Shown piece by piece: positions 1 to 8,576 of a DNA stretch of 14,872 bases (positions are counted from its first letter, which is position 1; every line of letters starts with the position of its first letter). The notes beneath the pieces were generated by a model. It was not told where the DNA came from. It saw only the letters and a list, made by a program, of their open reading frames with translations, and made no database searches. The position numbers were made by a program, and so were the translations under genes. Source of the DNA: Oscillospiraceae bacterium (lineage in GTDB: Bacteria > Bacillota > Clostridia > Oscillospirales > Ruminococcaceae). The stretch is taken from positions 1-14,872 of the forward strand of contig JAHHUD010000039.1 in the NCBI GenBank assembly GCA_020024185.1, written 5' to 3'.

Positions 1-741
1 CCCAAGTTTTTCAACTTTATCTTTTATGTGATTTTGCAAATTACCACTGCCTGCAAGATAAAGAAACGCATTATCTTTTTTTTTGCAAATACAATTAAAA
101 ATATCAATAAGAAATTCGTGATTTTTTTGTTGTGTAAACCTTCCAACTGATGAAATTATAAATTTTTCTCTATCTCTTTTATCATTATAATTAAATTTTG
201 ATAAATCAATCCCATTTTTTATAACGGTAAAAGGCTTATCCCCAAAAAGCCATTTTCCTGCATCATCACTACACGCAAAACGGTTTGTACAATTTTGTGA
301 AATCATTTTCCCATAATAGTCTTTTACAATTTTAAAAGCCAATGAGCCTTCATTTGCTATATTATGGCTGTGAGCAATTCTTACAGGAATACTAGCTTTT
401 TTTGCTTCACGCATTATAAGTCCACTAAATTTATCCATATGGGAGTGAACAATCTTATATTCTTTATGTTCTTTAAAAAATTTTCTCACTGCACTTGTAT
501 ATGCAAATGGACCTTTTTGAGTAATAAATGGTATTTTATATAATCTTCCGCCAAGCTGTTCAATTTCCTGTTTATAAACGCCGTCAAAGCTGTATAAAAA
601 ATCAAACTGAACTTTGCTTTTATCAATATTACGATACACATTCATTATAAAAGCTTCATATCCGCCACGCTCAACACCTGCAACGCAGTGCAAAATTCTT
701 ACAGGCTGACTACTAATTTTTTCCCTATCTAAACTACTCAT
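1..741 (-). CDS. GT4-family glycosyltransferase, C-terminus cut by window edge
   Basis: This minus-strand reading frame stays open for about 247 codons to the left edge, so only the N-terminal part is present. An N-terminal Rossmann-like start (VRILHCVAGVERGGYEAFIM) is followed by HSHMDKFSG, RIAHSHN, then VIKNGIDLSKF and SVGRFTQQKNHEFLI. The last two are typical of GT-B, GT4-type enzymes such as EpsF-like and capsule glycosyltransferases, which move a sugar from a nucleotide donor onto a lipid-linked or growing glycan at the inner membrane face. Two ATGs are adjacent (744 and 741). An AAAGGTG ribosome site lies 2 nt before the first and 5 nt before the second, so 741 is slightly favoured. It starts about 20 bp after the SGNH gene stops and is probably co-transcribed with it. 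The sugar and acceptor cannot be told from sequence. Confidence 0.85.
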   Translation of the reverse strand, partial: MSSLDREKISSQPVRILHCVAGVERGGYEAFIMNVYRNIDKSKVQFDFLYSFDGVYKQEIEQLGGRLYKIPFITQKGPFAYTSAVRKFFKEHKEYKIVHSHMDKFSGLIMREAKKASIPVRIAHSHNIANEGSLAFKIVKDYYGKMISQNCTNRFACSDDAGKWLFGDKPFTVIKNGIDLSKFNYNDKRDREKFIISSVGRFTQQKNHEFLIDIFNCICKKKDNAFLYLAGSGNLQNHIKDKVEKLG

Positions 742-763
742 CATAACACCTTTATTTTACAAG

Positions 764-1843
764 TTATCCAAAAATTGAGTTGTAATCATAATTGAGATAA
801 TACTCTCTCATAAAATCAAAATGCTCTTTATAATTTTCTTGTGTCAATAAACCAATGTCATCATTCATCCATTCAAGGATTACAGTATTCACAAGGTCGC
901 TATAATGTATAATATCTTTATAGTTATCAAGATTTGTTATAAGGTCTGTAATTCCAAAAAATGAATAGAGCTTAATATTAGGACATTCTTTCAAAATAAG
1001 TTCAGTTGCATATTCAACAGAATCGATATTTCTCACAAGTCTGCCTTCACGATATTCTCTATCAAAATATGCAATGCTATATGGTGTGTAAAAATAGTAA
1101 AATTCAATATCAGGATTAGCTTTTGCAACATCGATTATATTTTGGTATGTATTTCCATAAACTGTTTTTCTATATTCTTCACGGAATGTATCCATTTTTT
1201 GAATTTCTTGTGGTCTTTCATAGTTAGCCAAAGTAACATCTTTATTAAACAGATACATTTTACTCCAAGAGGAATAATCATCAAAAGTTGTTGTTGTATT
1301 TCCATCTCTTGTAAAAAGAAGGACATCACCTATAACAGATTGTGTCAATACTTGTTTGTCAAAGATGTAGTTTACATCGTTAAAAATATTATCATCATAA
1401 AGATATTCTGGATACAAATTTTTATCATAACTCATGTAATCTTTATCGGCATAGAAATTTACAAAGTCCAAAGCACGCACAACAATTTTTAAATTGGAAT
1501 TTGCTTTTATTGCTTTTGCAATATTCTCATTTATTTCTTTAAAAGAAGCCCCAGGCAACGGAACTTTTATGCTATTTGTTTCAAAAATTCTATCCATATC
1601 GGATTTTTTAAAATTATCAGTCATAGATGTACCGATAATCATGGCATCATAATCAAAATGTTTTATAATACCATCAGTTATGTATCTTTGATTATATAAG
1701 TTATATTCTTTATCCTCTACTGGCCCGTGATAGTGAAAAAAAGGGTCATATTTTATAATCGGATATGCCACTGATATAAGAAAAATAGCAGTAAAAACAA
1801 TTGTTATTCCTATAAATTTTTTAGAATTCATTATCTCACCCAT
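764..1843 (-). CDS. Membrane-anchored SGNH/DltD-AlgJ-like protein, partner of MBOAT acyltransferase
   Basis: The 359-aa protein has one hydrophobic N-terminal segment (about residues 10-30) and then a soluble, presumably extracytoplasmic domain. GTSMTDNF at 71-78 matches SGNH block I with Ser73 as likely nucleophile. DIIH at 310-313 matches the block V Asp-x-x-His. PLPGAS at 95-100 could be block II. In DltB/DltD, AlgI/AlgJ and PatA/PatB-type pairs, such a protein works with an MBOAT partner to put acyl groups on cell-surface polymers. Here the MBOAT gene is directly upstream: its TAA overlaps this ATG by one base (TAATG), suggesting translational coupling. A GGGTGAG lies just inside the frame and precedes a second ATG (Met5, 1831), so the true start may be Met5. 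The role as acyltransferase partner follows from family and neighbour; the polymer substrate is unknown. Confidence 0.8.
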   Translation of the reverse strand: MGEIMNSKKFIGITIVFTAIFLISVAYPIIKYDPFFHYHGPVEDKEYNLYNQRYITDGIIKHFDYDAMIIGTSMTDNFKKSDMDRIFETNSIKVPLPGASFKEINENIAKAIKANSNLKIVVRALDFVNFYADKDYMSYDKNLYPEYLYDDNIFNDVNYIFDKQVLTQSVIGDVLLFTRDGNTTTTFDDYSSWSKMYLFNKDVTLANYERPQEIQKMDTFREEYRKTVYGNTYQNIIDVAKANPDIEFYYFYTPYSIAYFDREYREGRLVRNIDSVEYATELILKECPNIKLYSFFGITDLITNLDNYKDIIHYSDLVNTVILEWMNDDIGLLTQENYKEHFDFMREYYLNYDYNSIFG

Positions 1844-3300
1844 TAAAAGTTAAAATAAAGGAATGTGCTTATTCCGGAAAGTGAAACGATTGTATATGCA
1901 ATCAAAAATGCTGTTAAAATGCTACCTAATACTGTTGGTTTAAATTTATCAATTTTCTGGTTTGTATTTTTCAAAAATACAACTGCAAAGAAACTTAATA
2001 CAACAAAAGCAATCAAAACCCATAAAGTTATATCTGGGTATTTATCCCCATAAAGTCTGTTTAAAAGCACAACTTCTGGCAATGAGAATGCGTCAAGCAT
2101 TTCTTTTGGAATAGGTCCAACCCCTTCTTTAAATATTTTATAGTAGAACCCTTCCACATCAGCAAGACTTTTTGCACGGAAAATAACCCACGCAAAGTTT
2201 ACAAAAGCAAAAGTTATAAACCAATTAATAATCTTTGGTATTTTATCTATGTATTTTTTAAACATTCTGGTAAAAACGCTAAACAAACCATGTACCATGC
2301 CCCAAACAATAAAAGTCCAGTTTGCACCATGCCAAATACCACTTACAACAAAAACTATAAAAACATTAAGATATGTTCTGAATTTGCCCTTTCTGCTTCC
2401 TCCAAGTGGAAAATAAACATAAGTTTTAAAAAATCTTGTAAGTGTCATGTGCCATCTATCCCAAAAGTCTAGAATATTAACGGCTTTATATGGTGAGTTA
2501 AAGTTCATCGGCAATTTTATATTAAACATATATCCAATACCTGTTGCCGTATCACAATAACCTGAAAAATCGAAATATAATTGCAAAGTATATGACAGCA
2601 TTACAATACACGCAGAGGTTGTATTCAACATTGCCAAATTATCAAAACCCCAGTTTGCAATTCTGCCAAGACTGTCTGCAATCAAAACTTTTTTAGCCAT
2701 ACCAAAACCAAAAGCCATTAAGCCTTTTGCAAAATTATCTGCATTTATCTTTTTCTTTGTTTTATCAGCAAATTGAGGCACAATTTCACTGTGCAAAACA
2801 ATAGGTCCGGCTACTAACTGTGGAAAAAATGTTACAAACAAAGAATAGTCAAAAAAGTTATATTTTGGAACATCTTTTTTATAACTGTCAATAACGTATG
2901 AAAGTTGTTGAAATGTAAAAAAACTTATACCAAGTGGCAACACCAAATGTCGCAATGTAAAATCTGTTCCAAAAGCTTGGTTTATGTTTAAAAAGAAAAA
3001 GTCGTGATATTTAAAGTAGAATAAAATTCCTATGTTAAACAGAATTCCAATCCATAAAATTATTTTTCTTAATGCGCCATTATTGCTTTTATGCATAATA
3101 TCCGATATAAAATAATTTATCCCGATACTTGCACACATAATAACAAGGTATGATGGATTAAAATACCCATAAAACCAAAAGGACATACCAATAAGAAATA
3201 TTTTTGCCAAGGAATATTTTTTAATACTGTTCAAACCAAAATAACCAACAAGTGACATTGGCAAAAACAAAAACACAAATATGTAAGAATTAAATAGCAT
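1843..3300 (-). CDS. MBOAT-family O-acyltransferase (AlgI/DltB-like)
   Basis: A 485-aa polytopic membrane protein with many hydrophobic segments, close to the usual length of AlgI-type MBOAT proteins. Visible family marks are LPLGISFFTFQQLSY (121-135), DFWDRWHMTLTRFF (278-291, His284), the FPLGGSR segment (297-303), SGIWHGANW (320-328) with the expected catalytic His324, and FAWVIFRAKSL (369-379). MBOAT proteins of this branch pass an acyl group, often acetyl, across the membrane to a polysaccharide or teichoic acid, together with an SGNH/DltD-like partner, which is encoded next with a one-base overlap. It is the first gene of a three-gene minus-strand unit with its own promoter about 75 bp upstream. 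An AAAGGTG lies 12 nt before the ATG. It is not DltB proper as far as can be judged, because no dltA or dltC lies beside it; the exact substrate is open. Confidence 0.88.
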   Translation of the reverse strand: MLFNSYIFVFLFLPMSLVGYFGLNSIKKYSLAKIFLIGMSFWFYGYFNPSYLVIMCASIGINYFISDIMHKSNNGALRKIILWIGILFNIGILFYFKYHDFFFLNINQAFGTDFTLRHLVLPLGISFFTFQQLSYVIDSYKKDVPKYNFFDYSLFVTFFPQLVAGPIVLHSEIVPQFADKTKKKINADNFAKGLMAFGFGMAKKVLIADSLGRIANWGFDNLAMLNTTSACIVMLSYTLQLYFDFSGYCDTATGIGYMFNIKLPMNFNSPYKAVNILDFWDRWHMTLTRFFKTYVYFPLGGSRKGKFRTYLNVFIVFVVSGIWHGANWTFIVWGMVHGLFSVFTRMFKKYIDKIPKIINWFITFAFVNFAWVIFRAKSLADVEGFYYKIFKEGVGPIPKEMLDAFSLPEVVLLNRLYGDKYPDITLWVLIAFVVLSFFAVVFLKNTNQKIDKFKPTVLGSILTAFLIAYTIVSLSGISTFLYFNF

Positions 3301-3373
3301 TAAAATGCCCTACACCTTTACGGCCCTTTCTATATGTAATAAAATATTATTTTAGAACATGAATATTCAATTT

Positions 3374-3402
3374 ATTATATAATATGAAAAAATAAAAATC
3401 AA
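3374..3402 (-). promoter_or_regulatory. Sigma-A type promoter of the MBOAT-SGNH-glycosyltransferase unit
   Basis: On the minus strand TTGATT (3402-3397) is followed by a 17-bp spacer and a perfect TATAAT (3379-3374). Transcription would start near 3367, giving a 5' leader of about 65 nt before the MBOAT ATG. It lies downstream of the pur operon terminator, so this unit should be transcribed independently of the purine genes. Confidence 0.75.
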
Positions 3403-3445
3403 GCTAACAAGCTCTACTATCAAAGCATTTATAATAATTTTAAAT

Positions 3446-3493
3446 CATAATAAAATCCCGATTTCATCTTATGAATTTAAGATAAAATCGGGA
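3446..3493 (-). terminator. Intrinsic terminator at the end of the pur operon
   Basis: A 16-bp inverted repeat (arms 3456-3471 and 3478-3493, with one G-U wobble) and a 6-nt loop lies about 55 bp after the purL stop. In the minus-strand RNA the stem is followed by UUUUAUUAU. The CCCGAUUU/AAAUCGGG base is the strongest part. It ends the purine operon before the MBOAT promoter. The rest of the 248-bp gap between purL and the MBOAT gene holds the MBOAT promoter, its leader and a minor 5-bp hairpin (3517-3531), with no gene seen. Confidence 0.85.
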
Positions 3494-3548
3494 CAATTTT
3501 TGTATTAACTTTTGAAATGGTCTTTAACCATATAATATATATTGATTA

Positions 3549-6500
3549 CTATTTTTTGAAGTAGTCAACAGCGCCACGGAACATTTCCAAACCACGATTA
3601 TTTGGCACATTTTTATAGTTTCTGTCAGACCATCTTTCATCGTGACACATTTTACCAAACACTCTGCCGTCAGGGCTTGTGATACCTTCAATAGCCATCA
3701 TAGAGTTGTTAGGGTTAAAGAGAATATCACTTGTAGCATTGCCGGATAAATCAACATACTGTGTTGCAATCTGACCATTTTTAATAAGCTGGTCAATAAC
3801 TTCCTGTGGAGCGATAAATCTGCCTTCGCCATGACTTGTTGCAGAAGTTGCAAAATCATTTACATTATGATGCATAAGCCAAGGTGATTTGTTAGAAGCA
3901 ACTCTTGTGTGTGTAAGACGAGATTGGTGACGAGCGATGCTGTTAAATGTAAGTGTTGGAATATCAGCACTTGGTTCAACAATTTTGCCATATGGAACAA
4001 GTCCCAATTTAATAAGAGCTTGGAAACCATTACATATACCAGTCATAAGACCATCACGATTTTCAAGAAGTTCTGTAATTTGTTCAGCAACAAGAGGATT
4101 TCTCAAAAGAGAAATAATAAATTTTGCACTTCCATCTGGTTCATCACCACCAGAGAAACCACCTGGCAAAGCAACAATATTCGCTTTTTTGATAAGCTGA
4201 GCCAAATCTTTTGCACTTTGCATAACTTCTTCTGGTTTACGGTTGCGTACAACAAAAATTTCAGTTTGTGCGCCAGCGCGTTCAAATGCTCTTGCAACAT
4301 CATATTCACAGTTTGTACCTGGGAATACAGGGATAAGAACTTTTGGAGTTGCAACTTTAATTGCAGGAGATACTCTTGTACCTTTAAAGTCATAGCTGAT
4401 ATTTTCAACTGGTTTTGATTTCTGCAATGCAGTATTAGATGGATATACTCCTTCCAGTTTATTTTCCCAAACTTCTTCAAGTTTACTGAGTTTAATATGT
4501 TTACGGTTATAAATAATAGCGTATTTATCTATTGTTGTACCGATTTTTTTACCAAAACGAAGAACACCATCTGTCTCAACAACAAATGCACCATATTTTT
4601 TATCAAAGAGTTCATCTGGTGTAAGTTTGTTATCAAGTTTAACACCGATAGCATTACCAAAGCTCATTTTTGTAACAGCTTCAGCAATACCGCCAAATCC
4701 GATAGCCCAAGCAGAAATAACTCTTTTTTCTTTAATAGCTTTCTGCAATGATTTATATGTTTTTATAAGATTTTCTTCATCTAAAAGGCCGTTTTCAGCC
4801 ATTTTTGGTTCAACAAGGTAGATAGAATTTCCAACTGCTTTAAATTCTGGTGAAATGATATTTTCTGCTTCAGCAACACCACATGCAAAAGAAATAAGTG
4901 ATGGTGGAACATCAATATTTTCAAATGAGCCAGACATACTGTCTTTACCGCCAATAGCACCGGTACCGAGAGCAAGCTGTGCTTCCATACCGCCAAGAAG
5001 TGCTGCAAGAGGTTTACCCCAACGAGTTGGTTCTTTTCTAAGTCTTTCAAAATATTCTTGGAAGCTGAGCCAAGTTTTGCCTATATCGCCACCGGCAGCA
5101 ACCAATTTTGCAACAGAGTGAATTGTTGCATAGTATGCTGAGTAGTAAGGGCTTTGTGTTGCAAGATATGGGTCAAAACCATGAGCCATAATAGATGCTG
5201 TATGCACTTCTCCTTTTGGACTATTGATAAGTGCAGCCATTGCCTGTGCAGGTGTAAGCTGTCTTGCACCACCATAAGGCATAAGAACTGTACCTCCGCC
5301 AACTGTGGAGTCAAAGCGTTCAACAAGACCACGCTGAGAACAAACATTCAAGTCTGCAATCATTTTTTCCCATTTTTCGTACACATCTTCTGTAACTGGT
5401 TCTTGTACAAGACCTTGTTTTTCAACCTTAGCCTGTGCATATTTTACAGCACCTGCACTGTTTAAGAAGTTTCTGTCAAGGTCAACAATCATTTCACCGT
5501 CATACATCATTTGTAAACGGTTTGTATCTGTAACTTTTGCAACCAAAACAGCAGAAAGGTTTTCTTTTTCACTAGCTTTGATAAATTTCTTTGCATCTCT
5601 TGCAGACACAACAACAGCCATTCTTTCCTGGCTTTCACTTATTGCAAGTTCAGTTGCAGAAAGTCCTTCATATTTTTTAGGCACTTTATCAAGGTCAATA
5701 ATAAGACTGTCTGCCAATTCACCAATAGCAACAGAAACACCGCCAGCGCCAAAGTCGTTACAGCGTTTAATCATTCTTGTAACTTCGCTGTTACGGAACA
5801 ATCTCTGAATTTTTCTTTCTTCAGGTGCATTACCTTTTTGAACTTCTGCACCACATTCTTTTATTGATGATACATCGTGAGCTTTTGAAGAACCTGTTGC
5901 ACCACCACAGCCGTCACGACCTGTTGCACCACCAAGCAAAATGATAACATCACCGTTTTTAGGTTGTTTTCTAACAACATTTTTTGCAGGAGCAGCCCCA
6001 ACAACAGCGCCAACTTCCATTCTCTTTGCCATAAATCCTGGGTGATATGTTTCTTCAATATGTCCTGCTGCAAGACCAATTTGGTTGCCGTATGCAGCAT
6101 AACCTGCAGCAGCTGTTTGACAAATTTTAATCTGTGGCAATTTGCCTTCAATTGTCTGACTTACAGGCACAGTAGGGTCAGCAGCACCGGTAATTCTCAT
6201 TGCCTGATAAACATAACTACGTCCGGAAAGTGGGTCACGGATAGCACCGCCAAGACAAGTTGCAGCACCGCCAAATGGTTCAATTTCTGTTGGATGGTTA
6301 TGAGTTTCATTTTTGAACATCAAAAGCCATTTTTCTTTTCTGTCATCAATAGTAACATCAATTTTTACACTGCAAGCATTGATTTCTTCACTTTCATCAA
6401 GGCTTTTAAGTCTACCGGTTCTTTTAAGGTATTTTGCACCGATTGTAGCAAGGTCCATAAGAGTAACCGGACGATTTTTATTTGGATATAATTCTTCTTT

Positions 6501-7253
6501 TATTTCAAGATATTTATTCCAACTTGCTTTGATGTTTTCGTCTTCAATAACTATATCATCAAGCTGAGTCATAAATGTTGTATGACGGCAGTGGTCAGAC
6601 CAATATGTATCAATCATCTTGATTTCAGTTAAAGTTGGATTTCTCTTTTCTGTATTTTTGAAATATTCATGACAGAAAGCAAGGTCATCAGCGTCCATTG
6701 CAAGACCGTTTTCTTTTACGAATTTTTCAAAATCAGCTTTTTCCATATCAATAAATCCTTCAAAAACAGGAGTTTTTGCAGGGATTGGATATTCTTCTTT
6801 GAGAGTTCTTGGTTTTTCCATAGAAGCTTCTCTTGCTTCAACAGGGTTAACAAGATATTTTTTTATTTTTGCAAATTCTTCTTCTGTAATATCGCCAGAT
6901 AACTTATAAACTTTTGCATATTTAACAGTTGGTCTAACACCCGCTGTTACAAACTGAACACATTGCTGTGCGCTATCTGCACGTTGGTCAAATTGACCTG
7001 GCAAAAGTTCAACTGCAAAAGTTCTGTCTGTGATTTTAATGCTGTCAAATCTGTCATCAACCTGCATTTCAGAAAAGATACTTTTTACAGCACTGTCAAA
7101 AACATCTTTTTCAATATTTTCAACATCATAACGGTTATAAATTTTAACTTTTTTTACATTTTCTATCCCAAGATTATTTCTCAAGTCTGCCAAAACAGAT
7201 TTATCTTCGTTGTTATACCCTTCTTTTTTAGAAACATAAACACGATATACCAT
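3549..7253 (-). CDS. purL: Phosphoribosylformylglycinamidine synthase, single-chain (clade II type)
   Basis: Fourth step of purine synthesis: ATP- and glutamine-dependent conversion of FGAR to FGAM. At 1234 aa it is the large fused form: a PurS-like N-terminal region, tandem AIRS-type synthase domains, and a C-terminal glutamine amidotransferase, so no separate purS or purQ is needed and none is seen. Motifs: YWSDHCRHTTF (217-227), the ETHNHPTEIEPFGGA stretch (316-330), GRDGCGGATGSSK (445-457), and in the glutaminase domain GICNGFQAL with nucleophile Cys1074 plus HDER (His1204, Glu1206), matching the PHPER end of the triad. Size and motifs resemble the form found in Clostridia and streptococci. 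The start ATG overlaps the purD stop by one base (TAATG) and has GGAGG 8 nt upstream, which suggests coupled translation. It is the last gene of the operon and ends with TAG. Confidence 0.97.
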   Translation of the reverse strand: MVYRVYVSKKEGYNNEDKSVLADLRNNLGIENVKKVKIYNRYDVENIEKDVFDSAVKSIFSEMQVDDRFDSIKITDRTFAVELLPGQFDQRADSAQQCVQFVTAGVRPTVKYAKVYKLSGDITEEEFAKIKKYLVNPVEAREASMEKPRTLKEEYPIPAKTPVFEGFIDMEKADFEKFVKENGLAMDADDLAFCHEYFKNTEKRNPTLTEIKMIDTYWSDHCRHTTFMTQLDDIVIEDENIKASWNKYLEIKEELYPNKNRPVTLMDLATIGAKYLKRTGRLKSLDESEEINACSVKIDVTIDDRKEKWLLMFKNETHNHPTEIEPFGGAATCLGGAIRDPLSGRSYVYQAMRITGAADPTVPVSQTIEGKLPQIKICQTAAAGYAAYGNQIGLAAGHIEETYHPGFMAKRMEVGAVVGAAPAKNVVRKQPKNGDVIILLGGATGRDGCGGATGSSKAHDVSSIKECGAEVQKGNAPEERKIQRLFRNSEVTRMIKRCNDFGAGGVSVAIGELADSLIIDLDKVPKKYEGLSATELAISESQERMAVVVSARDAKKFIKASEKENLSAVLVAKVTDTNRLQMMYDGEMIVDLDRNFLNSAGAVKYAQAKVEKQGLVQEPVTEDVYEKWEKMIADLNVCSQRGLVERFDSTVGGGTVLMPYGGARQLTPAQAMAALINSPKGEVHTASIMAHGFDPYLATQSPYYSAYYATIHSVAKLVAAGGDIGKTWLSFQEYFERLRKEPTRWGKPLAALLGGMEAQLALGTGAIGGKDSMSGSFENIDVPPSLISFACGVAEAENIISPEFKAVGNSIYLVEPKMAENGLLDEENLIKTYKSLQKAIKEKRVISAWAIGFGGIAEAVTKMSFGNAIGVKLDNKLTPDELFDKKYGAFVVETDGVLRFGKKIGTTIDKYAIIYNRKHIKLSKLEEVWENKLEGVYPSNTALQKSKPVENISYDFKGTRVSPAIKVATPKVLIPVFPGTNCEYDVARAFERAGAQTEIFVVRNRKPEEVMQSAKDLAQLIKKANIVALPGGFSGGDEPDGSAKFIISLLRNPLVAEQITELLENRDGLMTGICNGFQALIKLGLVPYGKIVEPSADIPTLTFNSIARHQSRLTHTRVASNKSPWLMHHNVNDFATSATSHGEGRFIAPQEVIDQLIKNGQIATQYVDLSGNATSDILFNPNNSMMAIEGITSPDGRVFGKMCHDERWSDRNYKNVPNNRGLEMFRGAVDYFKK

Positions 7254-8515
7254 TATCTTTTTCCTCCAATATCATTACGATAGAAGCTATTTTCAAATTT
7301 AACACTGTCTATATTTGCATAAACTTTGTTTTGTGCATCTTTAACATCTTTTCCAAGGCACACAAAGCCAAGAACGCGTCCGCCGTTTGAAACATATTTT
7401 CCGTCTTTTAAAGCTGTGCCGGAGTGGAAAATATAATCAAATTTATCGCTTTGTCCGTCACTGTTAAGTCCAAAAATTTCTTTTCCTTTTGCATAACTTT
7501 CAGGATATCCGCCGGAGCACATCATAACAATAATCGCTCCGCCTTCTTTATTTGAAAAATCAATTTTATCAAGCTGACCGTCAATAACAGCATTCATAAT
7601 TTCCAAAAGGTCAGTATCCAAAAGAGACAAGCAAACTTGAGCTTCAGGGTCACCAAAACGGCAGTTATATTCAATAACTTTTGGTCCTTTGTCTGTGATT
7701 ATAAGTCCAAAATACAAAACACCTTTAAAAGTTCTGTTTTCTGCGTTCATAGCGTTGATTGTTGGGATAAAAATCTGTTCCCATGCTTGTTTTTCAACAT
7801 CTTTTGTATAAGCTGGGTTTGGAGCAATAACACCCATACCGCCGGTATTAAGCCCTTTATCACCATCAAAAGCACGTTTGTGGTCTTTTGAAGAAATCAT
7901 TGGTTTTACACATTTACCGTCTGTAAATGCCAAAACAGAAACTTCTGTGCCTGTTAGAAATTCTTCGATAACAATTTCATTTCCGCTTTCACCAAATTTG
8001 CCACCTTCAAGCATTTCGATAACAGCTGATTTTGCCTCATCAAAATTTTCAGCAATAATAACACCTTTACCCAGAGCAAGTCCGCTTGCTTTAATAACAG
8101 CTGGATAACTGTTTTGCTGTTGAAGATACTGTATAGCTTTTTCGCTGTCTGTAAATTTTTCATAAGCAGCAGTAGGTATATTATATTTTTTCATAAGGTC
8201 TTTTGAAAAAGCTTTGCTACCTTCAATAATAGCAGCAGCTTTGTTTGGTCCAAAAGCTCTTATTCCTGCATTTTCCAATGCGTCAACCATACCAAGAACC
8301 AATGGTTCGTCCTGACTTACAACTGCAAGGTCAATTTTATTTTCTGTGGCAAATTTTACAATGCCGTCTATATCGTTTGTTTTTATATCAACACAAGTTG
8401 CAAGATTTGCAATGCCTGCGTTACCTGGTGCACAAAAAATTTCTCTGCCTTCTTTTGCAAGGCTTTTAACTGTTGCGTGTTCTCTTCCGCCACCGCCAAC
8501 AACCAAAATTCTCAT
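7253..8515 (-). CDS. purD: Phosphoribosylamine-glycine ligase (GAR synthetase)
   Basis: Second step: ATP-dependent joining of glycine to phosphoribosylamine to give GAR. The 420-aa length is normal for the family. The N-terminal MRILVVGGGGREHA (GREH at 10-13), CAPGNAGIA (28-36), the ATP-grasp segments KASGLALGKGV (142-152) and NTGGMGV (223-229), and EYNCRFGDPEAQV (282-294) carrying metal-binding residues are all present, with no sign of damage. AAAGGAGT lies just upstream of the ATG. A 61-bp A+T-rich gap separates it from the AICAR transformylase gene, the largest gap inside the operon; I see no convincing promoter or terminator in that gap. Its stop overlaps the purL start. Confidence 0.97.
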   Translation of the reverse strand: MRILVVGGGGREHATVKSLAKEGREIFCAPGNAGIANLATCVDIKTNDIDGIVKFATENKIDLAVVSQDEPLVLGMVDALENAGIRAFGPNKAAAIIEGSKAFSKDLMKKYNIPTAAYEKFTDSEKAIQYLQQQNSYPAVIKASGLALGKGVIIAENFDEAKSAVIEMLEGGKFGESGNEIVIEEFLTGTEVSVLAFTDGKCVKPMISSKDHKRAFDGDKGLNTGGMGVIAPNPAYTKDVEKQAWEQIFIPTINAMNAENRTFKGVLYFGLIITDKGPKVIEYNCRFGDPEAQVCLSLLDTDLLEIMNAVIDGQLDKIDFSNKEGGAIIVMMCSGGYPESYAKGKEIFGLNSDGQSDKFDYIFHSGTALKDGKYVSNGGRVLGFVCLGKDVKDAQNKVYANIDSVKFENSFYRNDIGGKR

Positions 8516-8576
8516 AGTTTACTCCTTTAAGGATATTTATTTAAAATCGAAATCAATATAATTTCTCTTATTATTT

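Noticed and set aside
1142..1492. Plus-strand frame of about 116 codons opposite the SGNH gene
   Set aside because: Its composition is a typical antisense shadow (many Ile, Phe, Cys), there is no recognisable motif, and the minus-strand protein here has SGNH motifs.
3517..3531. ATGGT/ACCAT hairpin just after purL as a terminator
   Set aside because: The stem is only 5 bp and lacks a U-run; the 16-bp hairpin at 3456-3493 is the credible terminator.
3909..4418. Plus-strand open frames opposite purL, including one of about 169 codons
   Set aside because: They lie antisense to clearly conserved purL codons, are rich in Cys, Phe, Asn and Ser as expected from the reverse of A+T-rich coding DNA, and show no family motif. 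The same applies to other frames opposite the pur genes.
8516..8576. Possible internal promoter or riboswitch in the 61-bp gap before purD
   Set aside because: A TTGATT is present but no -10 hexamer at acceptable spacing, and no stable stem is seen. Only the purD ribosome site can be supported.
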